Assembly: GCA_965199765.1 (NCBI GenBank)
Contig: CBDATC010000001.1
Span: 682,001 to 746,000 of the forward strand
Source of the DNA: JAPOXR01 sp965199765
GTDB taxonomy: Bacteria; Pseudomonadota; Alphaproteobacteria; Rhodobacterales; Rhodobacteraceae
DNA length: 64,000 bases
Direction: 5' to 3'
Of this stretch, positions 1-8,325 are shown in pieces; the first letter of the stretch is position 1, and each line of letters opens with the position of its first letter. Both the position numbers and the translations under genes were made by a program. The notes below the pieces were generated by a model that was given only the letters and a program-made list of their open reading frames with translations, was not told the origin of the DNA and did not search any database.

Positions 1-145
1 AGCTCGCCGCCTCGTATCCCTTGGCTATAAGTCTGTTCAAAGCAGTTTCGAAAATATCATAGCCAACAATGTGATAACCGGCTTTTCCCAATCGGACCGC
101 GATTGGAAAACCCATTTGTCCAAGTCCGATGAAGGCGATCTTCAA
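1..145 (-). CDS. NAD-binding beta-hydroxyacid dehydrogenase, N-terminal part only
   Basis: The 48 visible residues begin MKIAFIGLGQMGFPIAVRLG, the N-terminal Rossmann segment of the 3-hydroxyisobutyrate / tartronate-semialdehyde reductase family (GxGxMGxxxA dinucleotide-binding loop). The rest lies beyond the window edge, so the substrate cannot be assigned. I chose a TTG start because it sits after a GAGGAGA ribosome-binding site and gives exactly the family N-terminus. It lies 35 bp downstream of the transporter ATPase on the same strand, so it is probably the fifth gene of that operon and may act on the imported compound; that link is inference. Confidence 0.75.
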   Translation of the reverse strand, partial: MKIAFIGLGQMGFPIAVRLGKAGYHIVGYDIFETALNRLIAKGYEAAS

Positions 146-180
146 TGCAGTCTCCTCGGGTTTGTTATTCCGCTGACGGA

Positions 181-1287
181 TTAATTGACGCGGCGGCCTT
201 GCTCATCGAAGAGGTGCATCTTTTCGGCATCAATGTGAACCGCTACAAAATCACCCTCCGAAAATTTCGTCAATCCGCTCTCTCGGACGATGATTGGTTG
301 TTCAGCGTCACCGGTATCAAGGTAAATTAGCGACGCTTCTCCGAGCGCTTCAGTATGAGTTACCTTCAAAGCACCCGGCGCACTTGGTTTAGCGACCTCA
401 AGTGATGTGTGCTCAGGACGAAAACCAAGCGCGGCAGGCGGAGTTACGGGCGCAGTTCGAGGTCCGGAAAAATTGAGTCCCAACCCATCTCGGGATTCAA
501 TGGACGCGGAGTTTCCTTCACCCGTCATTTTGACATCTATGATGTTCATCTGCGGTGATCCAATGAACTGAGCGGCAAATTGGGTCAAGGGACGATCATA
601 AAGTTCTAGCGGTTTACCGAACTGCGCTACACTTCCGAATTTCTCGATGTCCGATCCAGTATTAAGTAGGACGATTTTGTCCGCGAGGGTCATCGCTTCG
701 ATTTGATCATGTGTGACATAAATCATGCCCGCGTTGCCAAACGACTTATGCAGCTTGGCGATTTCCACGCGAGTCTTGCTTCTGAGTTTTGCATCGAGAT
801 TGGATAATGGCTCATCAAACAAAAATACCCGCGGCTTGCGCACGATCGCTCGGCCTATGGCGACCCTCTGACGCTGGCCGCCGGAAAGCGCCTTTGGACG
901 GCGATCAAGAAGTTCTGTCAGGTGCAGAATTTCGGCGGCATGCCGCACCTCCTGCTCGATGACATCAGCGGGTAACTTTGCAAGTTTAAGCGCGAATGCC
1001 ATGTTCTCGTAGACAGTCTTATGCGGATAGAGTGCATAAGACTGGAACACCATCGAGATACCGCGCTTGGACGAGGGTGTTTCGTTCAACAGATCATCCC
1101 CGATATAGAGATTTCCGTCGGTTATTTCCTCGAGTCCGGCGATCATGCGAAGAAGCGTGGATTTGCCGCAGCCCGAAGGACCAAGAAAAACGCAGAATTC
1201 TCCATCCGCAATCTCAAGATTCACATCTTTCAGAACGCGGATATCTCCAAAGAATTTCTGTATGTTTTCCAGTCTAACACCTGCCAT
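181..1287 (-). CDS. Sugar-type ABC transporter ATP-binding protein (MalK/UgpC family)
   Basis: This 368-residue protein is the cytoplasmic ATPase of a CUT1-type importer. It shows Walker A GPSGCGKST (36-44), the Q-loop at Q82, signature LSGGQ (134-138), Walker B RVFLFDEP (153-160) and the switch histidine H193. Residues from about 235 form the MalK-like TOBE/regulatory domain that this subfamily carries, and the length is normal. It follows the second permease by 21 bp and precedes the dehydrogenase, which completes a binding protein-permease-permease-ATPase operon. The substrate is not readable from the ATPase; a sugar, polyol or sugar acid is the family expectation. Confidence 0.93.
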   Translation of the reverse strand: MAGVRLENIQKFFGDIRVLKDVNLEIADGEFCVFLGPSGCGKSTLLRMIAGLEEITDGNLYIGDDLLNETPSSKRGISMVFQSYALYPHKTVYENMAFALKLAKLPADVIEQEVRHAAEILHLTELLDRRPKALSGGQRQRVAIGRAIVRKPRVFLFDEPLSNLDAKLRSKTRVEIAKLHKSFGNAGMIYVTHDQIEAMTLADKIVLLNTGSDIEKFGSVAQFGKPLELYDRPLTQFAAQFIGSPQMNIIDVKMTGEGNSASIESRDGLGLNFSGPRTAPVTPPAALGFRPEHTSLEVAKPSAPGALKVTHTEALGEASLIYLDTGDAEQPIIVRESGLTKFSEGDFVAVHIDAEKMHLFDEQGRRVN

Positions 1288-1308
1288 GATGGATTCCTGC
1301 GTATATCC

Positions 1309-2121
1309 TTAGCCTTTCACCGCGCCTGTCAAAGCATTGACCAATCGACGCTGAAAAAGAAGCGCGGCGATCATAACCGGAAGCATAGCGACGGTTCCAA
1401 ATGCCATCACGTTTCCATAATGAATGCCTTCGTCTGATTTGAAGTTCAGTGCTGCCACGGTGAGCGTGCGAGTTTGGGAACCAGTCGCAATAAACGCGAA
1501 CGGGAATTCGTTCCACGAGGAGAGCAAACAGAAAATCCCTGCCGCGGCGATTCCCCCTTTCACAAGTGGCAACGCGACCATATAGAACACCTGCCACTGA
1601 GTGCAGCCATCGATTTTCGCCGCCTCTTCGACTTCGATCGGCAAATCGCGAAAGAACCCCAGCATCAGCCACAGCACAAAGGGCATATTGAATGCCGCGT
1701 GAAGAAAGATTAGCCCGAAATAGGTGTCGCTCAGCCCTATGCCACGAACAAACAAAAAAAGCGGTGTCATAACCGCAATCGGTGGCACCATCCTGATGAC
1801 AAATACTGACATAGCCGTGAAATTGCCGGCCAAATGATATCGCGCGACGGCGTAAGCCGCGATTGTTCCGAGTGCGACCGAAACAATCATGCTGATCACT
1901 CCCACGACTACTGAATTCCACAAATAGGTGGAATATGGCCCGAGCAGGAATACTTCCTTGTAGTTGTCGAGAGTTGGCGCGAAGATCCATTTCGTCGGTT
2001 TCGCGAGAATCTCGGGAAGTGGCTTCAGCGAAATGTTGAACATCATGATGATCGGCATCAACGTGAAAATTATCACGGCAATCATCGCTGCATTTATTAG
2101 AATCTTCTTCCAGACCGCCAT
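1309..2121 (-). CDS. Sugar ABC transporter permease, MalG-type
   Basis: This inner-membrane permease has about six hydrophobic segments and the cytoplasmic EAA loop that contacts the ATPase, visible as EEAAKIDGCTQWQVFYMVAL. I place the start at an ATG 10 bp after the stop of the upstream permease. The protein then begins MAVWKKILINAAM and is about 270 residues, typical for MalG-like partners. An in-frame start 33 bp further upstream would overlap the previous gene and adds no conserved sequence. It pairs with the MalF-type permease just upstream. Confidence 0.9.
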   Translation of the reverse strand: MAVWKKILINAAMIAVIIFTLMPIIMMFNISLKPLPEILAKPTKWIFAPTLDNYKEVFLLGPYSTYLWNSVVVGVISMIVSVALGTIAAYAVARYHLAGNFTAMSVFVIRMVPPIAVMTPLFLFVRGIGLSDTYFGLIFLHAAFNMPFVLWLMLGFFRDLPIEVEEAAKIDGCTQWQVFYMVALPLVKGGIAAAGIFCLLSSWNEFPFAFIATGSQTRTLTVAALNFKSDEGIHYGNVMAFGTVAMLPVMIAALLFQRRLVNALTGAVKG

Positions 2122-2131
2122 CTCTACCGGC

Positions 2132-3037
2132 TCAGTACTTTGTCCGCAGAACACGCATATAAATTAACGCGACCACAAAAATGACGAGGAACGTTAAGAA
2201 AGATTGTGCCGACGCGTCCCCCATGCGCCAAAATTTGAAGCCGGTGCGATAAACTTCCATTGACACAACGTTGGTCGCAATTCCCGGACCGCCTCCTGTC
2301 ATGACCAAAATAAGTCCGAACACACGGTATGCATCAATTGTGTTAGTCAATAGCGTGACTAGAATGACGGGCTTGAGCATGGGAAGGGTTAGGCCCCAGA
2401 AAAGCTGAGTTTCAGTGGCGCCGTCAACTCGCGCCGCGTCGAAGGGGCCTTTCGGCAGAGCTTCAAGCCCGGCAAGTGTGAGCAGCACGACCAGCGGGGT
2501 CCATTGCCAAATGGATGCGATTGAAATCGAAAGCAAAGCGAGACCTGGGTCATTGAGCCAATTGACCGGGCCGATCCCAAACATTTCGAGAAACTGGTTT
2601 ATAAATCCTAGATCCGTGTCAAAGAGATATCCCCAGATCAGGCCGACGACGATGGGCGAGGCCATCAAGGGCATAATGATTATCGATCGGATCAGTGTCA
2701 CGCCGTAAATTGAACGGACATAGTCTGAGTGCAGCATCACCGCGATGGAAATGCCGACGACCATTTGCGTCGTGATTGTGATCAGAAGAAACTTAAATGT
2801 GATCCAAAGAGCTTGCCAATATGATCCATCGGAAAAGATATCAATGAAATTGCCAAAGCCTACCCACCTGCGCCCCTGATAGGGCTTTAGCGGATTGAAA
2901 TCATAAAAGCTCAGATGAAGGGAATTGATGATCGGATAGATATAAACAACACCGATGAAAAAAATTGCTGGCGCGAGCAGAATTACGCCAAAGTAATTGT
3001 TTTTCAGATATTTCTTGATTGCGGACATCTTTTGCAT
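2132..3037 (-). CDS. Sugar ABC transporter permease, MalF-type
   Basis: The second membrane subunit of the importer has a short cytoplasmic N-terminus, then about six membrane segments starting YFGVILLAPAIFFIGVVYIY. Its EAA loop reads FDAARVDGATETQLFWGLTL and is followed by the conserved LPMLKP. I chose the ATG at 3037 (MQKMSAIKK); a second ATG lies at 3028 and an in-frame TTG at 3085 would add 16 residues, and none of the three has a strong ribosome-binding site. It lies between the binding-protein gene and the MalG-type permease, all on one strand with short gaps. Confidence 0.9.
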   Translation of the reverse strand: MQKMSAIKKYLKNNYFGVILLAPAIFFIGVVYIYPIINSLHLSFYDFNPLKPYQGRRWVGFGNFIDIFSDGSYWQALWITFKFLLITITTQMVVGISIAVMLHSDYVRSIYGVTLIRSIIIMPLMASPIVVGLIWGYLFDTDLGFINQFLEMFGIGPVNWLNDPGLALLSISIASIWQWTPLVVLLTLAGLEALPKGPFDAARVDGATETQLFWGLTLPMLKPVILVTLLTNTIDAYRVFGLILVMTGGGPGIATNVVSMEVYRTGFKFWRMGDASAQSFLTFLVIFVVALIYMRVLRTKY

Positions 3038-3112
3038 CCGCTGCCGACTGCTCAGGGCCTTGGCCGGAATGGTCGCTCCGGCCAAGTTTCGTCCCAGAAA
3101 TTACAGGTGCGG

Positions 3113-4393
3113 TCAGTAGTAACCAGCATCTTCCATTATTTTTGTCATCTCCGCCGCAGCGTCGTCAAGAGCATCTTTGGCAGATTTCGATCCTGTAATT
3201 GCCTCTGAAATCGCAATACTCAGAACAAAGCTCAACTCATTGCCTTCCGGGATGGGAAAGAGAAGCTTCGCATTGTTAAGAACATCAAGAACATCGGGCA
3301 GTGCCGGAAACTTTGCGACGACTTCTGGATCCTGAAGTGAAGCCGTGTAAGCTCCTTGGCCCACATTCTTGGCAAGACGCAAATCATTAGTCTCATTCGT
3401 TGCCCATGCTAGGAACTCATATGCCGCCTCTTCATTGGAAGTGTTTCTCGGGATAACGAGGCCCCAGCCGCCGAGAATAGCGGTCGCGGTCGCAGGCGTC
3501 TCCTTCGAGCGAAGCGGGAAGCGCCCATATCCCATATTGGCAGCATGCGGATTCACGTCTGGATTGCCTAACCCGAGTGCGGCCACGGACTCGAATGTGG
3601 CCATAGCGATGCGTCCGTCTATCATCCCTGCTCGATTTTGGTCAATTGTGTAGCTGGCCACACCGTCCGGCGTAACTTTGTCATTGAGAATTAAATCGAC
3701 CCAGAATTCGAGAGCCGCTACACCTTCGTCGCTATTGATTGTGATCCTTTTATCGGCATCCCAGACATCACCACCGGCGGCGAAGAGATAAGGAACCCAA
3801 TTCAGGACATTCCAAGCGCCGGATGCCGCCGACATCGACATACCAGCTTGTTCATCGGTGTTCAGAGCATTCGCGGCGGCGCGGAGCTCATCCCAGGTTT
3901 CGGGCGGTGCGAGGCCCGCTTCATCCAAAAGGTCTTTGCGATAAAAAAACATCCTCGTGCCGGCGTTGATGGGCATCGAAAACTGCTTGCCATCGAATTT
4001 ATGGGCATTCAGTGCGGCCTGCACCATTCCATCGAAGTTGATCTTGCCGCCATATTTTGAATCGAGCTCACCGATATCATGGACAAATCCACTCGCAGCA
4101 TATCCCGGTACCCATTCGATCACATCGGCTATAACATCGAATGATCCTGAACTCGCTGTCATTTCGAGAACGGAGCGTTCGGAGAGCACATCGTAACCGA
4201 CCACTGTGAAATTCACTTTGATGCCTGATGCTTCGGTGAATTCGTCAATATTGCCTTGGATGACATCTTTGAAAGGATGCCCACCGAGCATCACATTGAT
4301 TTCTTCGGCGTTAGCGTCACTCATAGGTAGCAAAGCTGCCATCAAGGCGCTTGCCACAATTTTTCCCGATAAGGATATCTTGGTAAAGTTCAT
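3113..4393 (-). CDS. Extracellular solute-binding protein, family 1
   Basis: This 426-residue periplasmic receptor is the first gene of the importer operon. It starts with a Sec signal peptide (basic MNFTKISLSGK, hydrophobic core to about residue 25, likely cleavage after DANA). The mature part begins EEINVMLGGHPF and has the typical family 1 layout, with an aromatic-rich ligand region (MPINAGTRMFFYRKDLLDEAG) and the conserved WDELRAAA segment. The 503-bp divergent region between it and the GntR gene probably holds its promoter. The closely linked FCD-type regulator suggests a sugar acid or related ligand, but the sequence does not settle this. Confidence 0.92.
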   Translation of the reverse strand: MNFTKISLSGKIVASALMAALLPMSDANAEEINVMLGGHPFKDVIQGNIDEFTEASGIKVNFTVVGYDVLSERSVLEMTASSGSFDVIADVIEWVPGYAASGFVHDIGELDSKYGGKINFDGMVQAALNAHKFDGKQFSMPINAGTRMFFYRKDLLDEAGLAPPETWDELRAAANALNTDEQAGMSMSAASGAWNVLNWVPYLFAAGGDVWDADKRITINSDEGVAALEFWVDLILNDKVTPDGVASYTIDQNRAGMIDGRIAMATFESVAALGLGNPDVNPHAANMGYGRFPLRSKETPATATAILGGWGLVIPRNTSNEEAAYEFLAWATNETNDLRLAKNVGQGAYTASLQDPEVVAKFPALPDVLDVLNNAKLLFPIPEGNELSFVLSIAISEAITGSKSAKDALDDAAAEMTKIMEDAGYY

Positions 4394-4896
4394 TAGAAAT
4401 TTTCTCCCTGTCAGCGTTGAATTTGGTCTCTACCTGAGCAGCCCCACTCGTGGAGTTTAACCTTTCGTAACATAAGAATTCAAAAATGGGAATACCGGTA
4501 TACGGATAAATTTTTTGAATCTGTCATATCAATTTGAGCGTTTTCCGGCACAGTGTCGGAATGTCACGGGTATCCGACTTCCCACCGATTGGGCATTCGC
4601 AGAACGACGCATAAGGTCATCGGAAACGTAAACTGACCGCCCGTTAAGGGGAACCTCGGCATGACTGCCGACTTAAAGTCATTAAATCTCAGCTTTTTTC
4701 CGCTGTGGAAGGTTCGCCGAACATCTGCGGCGTGATTGTGAATCGACTGCGGGCATGCGACGAATCAGAGTAACGAAAACGGTCGGTCGGTCAAATCAAC
4801 TTGCGTTAAATTCAGGTCTGGATACAAAAGACGTGCCCCCAGATCTAATGCAGCGGTCGGATGCCTCTCGCAAAGTTGGAGTTCTAGGAGATTTGA
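4394..4896. promoter_or_regulatory. Divergent control region between transporter operon and GntR regulator
   Basis: These 503 bp contain no convincing gene. They separate two divergent genes and should carry both promoters. The part near the binding-protein gene is AT-rich and contains a perfect 10-bp palindrome at 4492-4501, listed separately. The GntR gene has a clear CTAGGAG ribosome-binding site 7 bp before its ATG. No riboswitch fold was recognised. Confidence 0.55.
4492..4501. promoter_or_regulatory. Candidate GntR operator palindrome
   Basis: ATACCGGTAT is a perfect inverted repeat that runs into GTATAC, so the longer stretch ATACCGGTATACGG offers two overlapping dyads. FCD-class GntR regulators commonly bind short A/T-flanked palindromes of the GGTATACC kind, often in the divergent promoter of their own locus. 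The site lies about 100 bp upstream of the binding-protein start codon. Assignment to the neighbouring regulator is inference. Confidence 0.4.
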
Positions 4897-5622
4897 ATGC
4901 CAAGACACCCCGCTGATCATGTGCCAACGGAGTTTGGCTCGTTTGCAATAAACCCGGGACAGCCGATCGTCCCGCAGCTCTATGCGGCGCTGCGCGGGAA
5001 GATTTTAACACTGAAGCTCAAGCCTGGTGATGCAATTAGCGAGTCCGAACTTGCCTTGGCCTGCGGTGTCAGCCGCACGCCTGCCCGTCAAGTTATCAAG
5101 CAGCTCGTGGACGAGAATTTGCTTGTGGTTTTCGCGAGCCGGGGCACCTACGTTTCAAAAATAGACTCAGCACGGCTTAAAGATGCACTATTGATCCGCA
5201 GACGCCTGGAGCCAGTGCTGGCGCGTGAATGCGCGCTAGTCCCCGAACGAACTAGCCTTGTGAAAAACTTGAAGATCTTGCTTCAGCAACAGGATGACGC
5301 CCTGGCAGAAGGGACTGTGGATCGGGCTTACAAGATTGATGCCGCCTTTCACGAAGCGATCGCAGCAAGGGTCAGCGAGGGTCTGATTTGGCAAACCATC
5401 CGGCAAGCGAGAACCGAGGCGGACAGGCTTCATGCATTGAGTCGAAACCGCGCGGACTCGCTGCAAAATGCACTTCAAGAACACCATAATGTCGTTGCCT
5501 GCATTGAGGCTGGCTACGCGTCGGAGAGCTTTATATCTATGGAACGTCACATGGCGACGAACGAGGAGGCGTTTGAAAATATCCTGCGCGAGCATCCGGA
5601 TCTATTTTTGAAACAAGATTAA
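4897..5622 (+). CDS. GntR-family transcriptional regulator with FCD domain
   Basis: The 241-residue protein has an N-terminal winged helix-turn-helix (about residues 25-88; PGDAISESELALACGVSRTP is the classic GntR recognition region) and a C-terminal all-helical FCD ligand domain (about 95-220). Candidate metal or ligand residues of FCD domains are present: D148, H152, H196 and H218. It is divergent from the ABC transporter operon, which it probably represses until a ligand, likely a carboxylated sugar or its breakdown product, is bound. The start is supported by a GGAG site. After the stop there is a run of A but no clear hairpin terminator. Confidence 0.9.
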   Translation: MPRHPADHVPTEFGSFAINPGQPIVPQLYAALRGKILTLKLKPGDAISESELALACGVSRTPARQVIKQLVDENLLVVFASRGTYVSKIDSARLKDALLIRRRLEPVLARECALVPERTSLVKNLKILLQQQDDALAEGTVDRAYKIDAAFHEAIAARVSEGLIWQTIRQARTEADRLHALSRNRADSLQNALQEHHNVVACIEAGYASESFISMERHMATNEEAFENILREHPDLFLKQD

Positions 5623-5988
5623 AAAAAAACCGCACCTAAGGAGGCACGGACTAAACTGAAAAACCATCACAGAAAGCCGCCTGTCACTTTTCTTATTCTA
5701 AACGATTTATCCGGTTTTTCAGAGGCCTTTTTGGTGATTCAACTCATCGCGCAATATCGTTTCTGCTTACAAGCAATTGGACGAACACCAGACAATCTGC
5801 ATCACTAATAGCTAGTGTCAGTAATAAAACCCCCTGATTCTGCAATCCGGATCAGTTCGGTGGCGATTGACGGGGACTGGACACGGCGTTTTTCGTGCGT
5901 TGAGGCGGATTCCGCGCACACCTGTCCTGTGGCCCAAATGGGCGGCCGTAATTTCCGCTGCAGCAGCTCGTTCATACTCCCCGGCGTT
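5623..5988. other. Flank between GntR gene and the leader-distal end of the CRISPR array
   Basis: No gene was recognised in these 366 bp. On the minus strand an open frame runs out of the array and ends at 5805 with the peptide IATELIRIAESGGFITDTSY. It looks more protein-like than the array sequence but I could not assign it, and it could be the tail of a gene destroyed when this side of the locus formed. No further copy of the CRISPR repeat is visible beyond 5989. Confidence 0.4.
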
Positions 5989-6333
5989 GTTTCAATCCAC
6001 GCACCCACGCGGGGTGCGACGGCCGAATGCCCGGCCGGTGTGGTTGGCAATCGGGGTGCGACGACCGCGGGTCGTCGGTTTCAATCCACGCACCCACGCG
6101 GGGTGCGACTGAGTATCGAAATCCTGTCCGGCCGGCGTGGTCGTGTTTCAATCCACGCACCCACGCGGGGTGCGACCTTAATGATTCAAGCGGTCGCGAT
6201 CAGTTTCAATCCACGCACCCACGCGGGGTGCGACTTTGCGCATCGGTCGGAGGCGCTGACTCCGGTTGTTTCAATCCACGCACCCACGCGGGGTGCGACG
6301 AGATCTTGGAAGCGCACGGCCGGTCTGGGGACG

Positions 6334-6659
6334 GTTTCAATCCACGCACCCACGCGGGGTGCGCGACCTTAATGCGCCGGCGATCGGTTTCAATCCACGC
6401 ACCCACGAGCATTTCTTCATAATCCTGTTTCAATCCACGCACCCACGCGGGGTGCGACAGCCGCTGCTTGCAATTGGAGGATTGTTTCAATCCACGCACC
6501 CACGCGGGGTGCGACTCTGTTGTCCGCACATCCTGTTTTGTTTCAATCCACGCACCCACGCGGGGTGCGACATCAGATCGTCTTCGAGCAAGTTTCAATC
6601 CACGCACCCACGCGGGGTGCCGGTCGTGTTTCAATCCACGCACCCACGCGGGGTGCGAC
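6334..6659 (-). repeat. Damaged repeat patch near the old end of the array
   Basis: The repeat at 6334 carries a 2-bp CG insertion near its end. The repeat at 6387 stops after 21 bp and continues into unrelated sequence. The repeat at 6592 lacks its last 3 bases and is followed by a 7-bp spacer (6621-6627). Intervals here are short (7 to 25 nt) compared with 34 elsewhere. The intervals at 6177 and 6368 both begin CTTAATG, which suggests deletion products of related units. Confidence 0.85.
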
Positions 6660-8258
6660 GCCGTCGAATCGTATTCGATGTCGCCCGTGTTTCAATCCAC
6701 GCACCCACGCGGGGTGCGACGACAGAGCCGCTCCAAAGCCCTCTTCGCCATCGTGTTTCAATCCACGCACCCACGCGGGGTGCGACAAACGCCGGCGGTC
6801 GTCGCCTTGCCGGTCAACTCGTTTCAATCCACGCACCCACGCGGGGTGCGACTTGTCCCGGTGACCGCAAGCGCCTGCTCGAAGTGGTTTCAATCCACGC
6901 ACCCACGCGGGGTGCGACTCGCCTTTGAACGCGATTTCGCCGGTTTCGTCCAGTTTCAATCCACGCACCCACGCGGGGTGCGACAGTAGTGCATTTCCGC
7001 ATCATCGCAGTGCAGATGTTTCAATCCACGCACCCACGCGGGGTGCGACGTTCGCAGCGCTGGGATGCGCCGATTGTCTGGCTGGTTTCAATCCACGCAC
7101 CCACGCGGGGTGCGACCCACCGCACTGCCGGATCGCCGGCTGTTTCAATCCACGCACCCACGCGGGGTGCGACTGCAGTACCATCAGACTCGGTGCATCA
7201 CGTCAAAAAAACTTGTTTCAATCCACGCACCCACGCGGGGTGCGACCCCGTGCACTCCCGGCCGGTGCATCACGTCGCGGACTTGTTTCAATCCACGCAC
7301 CCACGCGGGGTGCGACTCCGACGGCCGGCTCGTTTCCAGTGCCGTTAATCGTTTCAATCCACGCACCCACGCGGGGTGCGACCACCGCAGTCGCCACGGC
7401 GCGGATGCGCGGTTTCAATCCACGCACCCACGCGGGGTGCGACCTCGGTCACCCCCTCCCATGAGCCAACGCCTGTGGTTTCAATCCACGCACCCACGCG
7501 GGGTGCGACCAACTGGATTTCGTAGCGGCGTTCATCCGCGCTGTTTCAATCCACGCACCCACGCGGGGTGCGACTCCAGCCGGCGCCGCAGACCTGCCGA
7601 TTAATTGTTTCAATCCACGCACCCACGCGGGGTGCGACCACCATTGAAGCGCCGTCCGAGGCAGGCGGAGTTTCAATCCACGCACCCACGCGGGGTGCGA
7701 CCGCATCGGCGGCGTTCGATGTTCGGGGTGCGATCGCGGTGTTTCAATCCACGCACCCACGCGGGGTGCGACCATGGCCGGCGGTGCAGGACACCACGGA
7801 TCGGCAGTTTCAATCCACGCACCCACGCGGGGTGCGACACCGCATCGGTGTCGGTTTGGTCCCAGTCCGATTGTTTCAATCCACGCACCCACGCGGGGTG
7901 CGAATGGCACGGCCGAAACTGATGCGGACGCTGATGGCGCATACTGTTTCAATCCACGCACCCACGCGGGGTGCGACCTTGTCGTTGCCGATGCCGCGAC
8001 GCTGCACAGTTTCAATCCACGCACCCACGCGGGGTGCGACAATGGTTTCGGCTTCAGGGCTCTTGCCCCGTTTCAATCCACGCACCCACGCGGGGTGCGA
8101 CCACTAGCATTGAATTCCTTCTCTGTTACTGCTCGTTTCAATCCACGCACCCACGCGGGGTGCGACTGGCCGAGTCGTCTAGCGGCATCGCCGATGTTGC
8201 GGTTTCAATCCACGCACCCACGCGGGGTGCGACACGAGGCGCCGTCCATCCACGACAG

Positions 8259-8325
8259 GTTTCAATCCACGCACCCACGCGGGGTTCATCCAGGTTTCAA
8301 TCCACGCACCCACGCGGGGTGCGAC
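8259..8325 (-). repeat. Truncated CRISPR repeat with 8-bp spacer
   Basis: The repeat at 8259-8285 ends after 27 bp. Only 8 bp (8286-8293) separate it from the next intact repeat, which starts at 8294. This is best explained by a small internal deletion that removed a repeat end and most of a spacer. Confidence 0.85.

Noticed and set aside
1274..1990. 238-codon minus-strand frame overlapping the MalG-type permease
   Set aside because: It is a frame-shifted shadow of the permease; the permease frame has the EAA loop and membrane helices.
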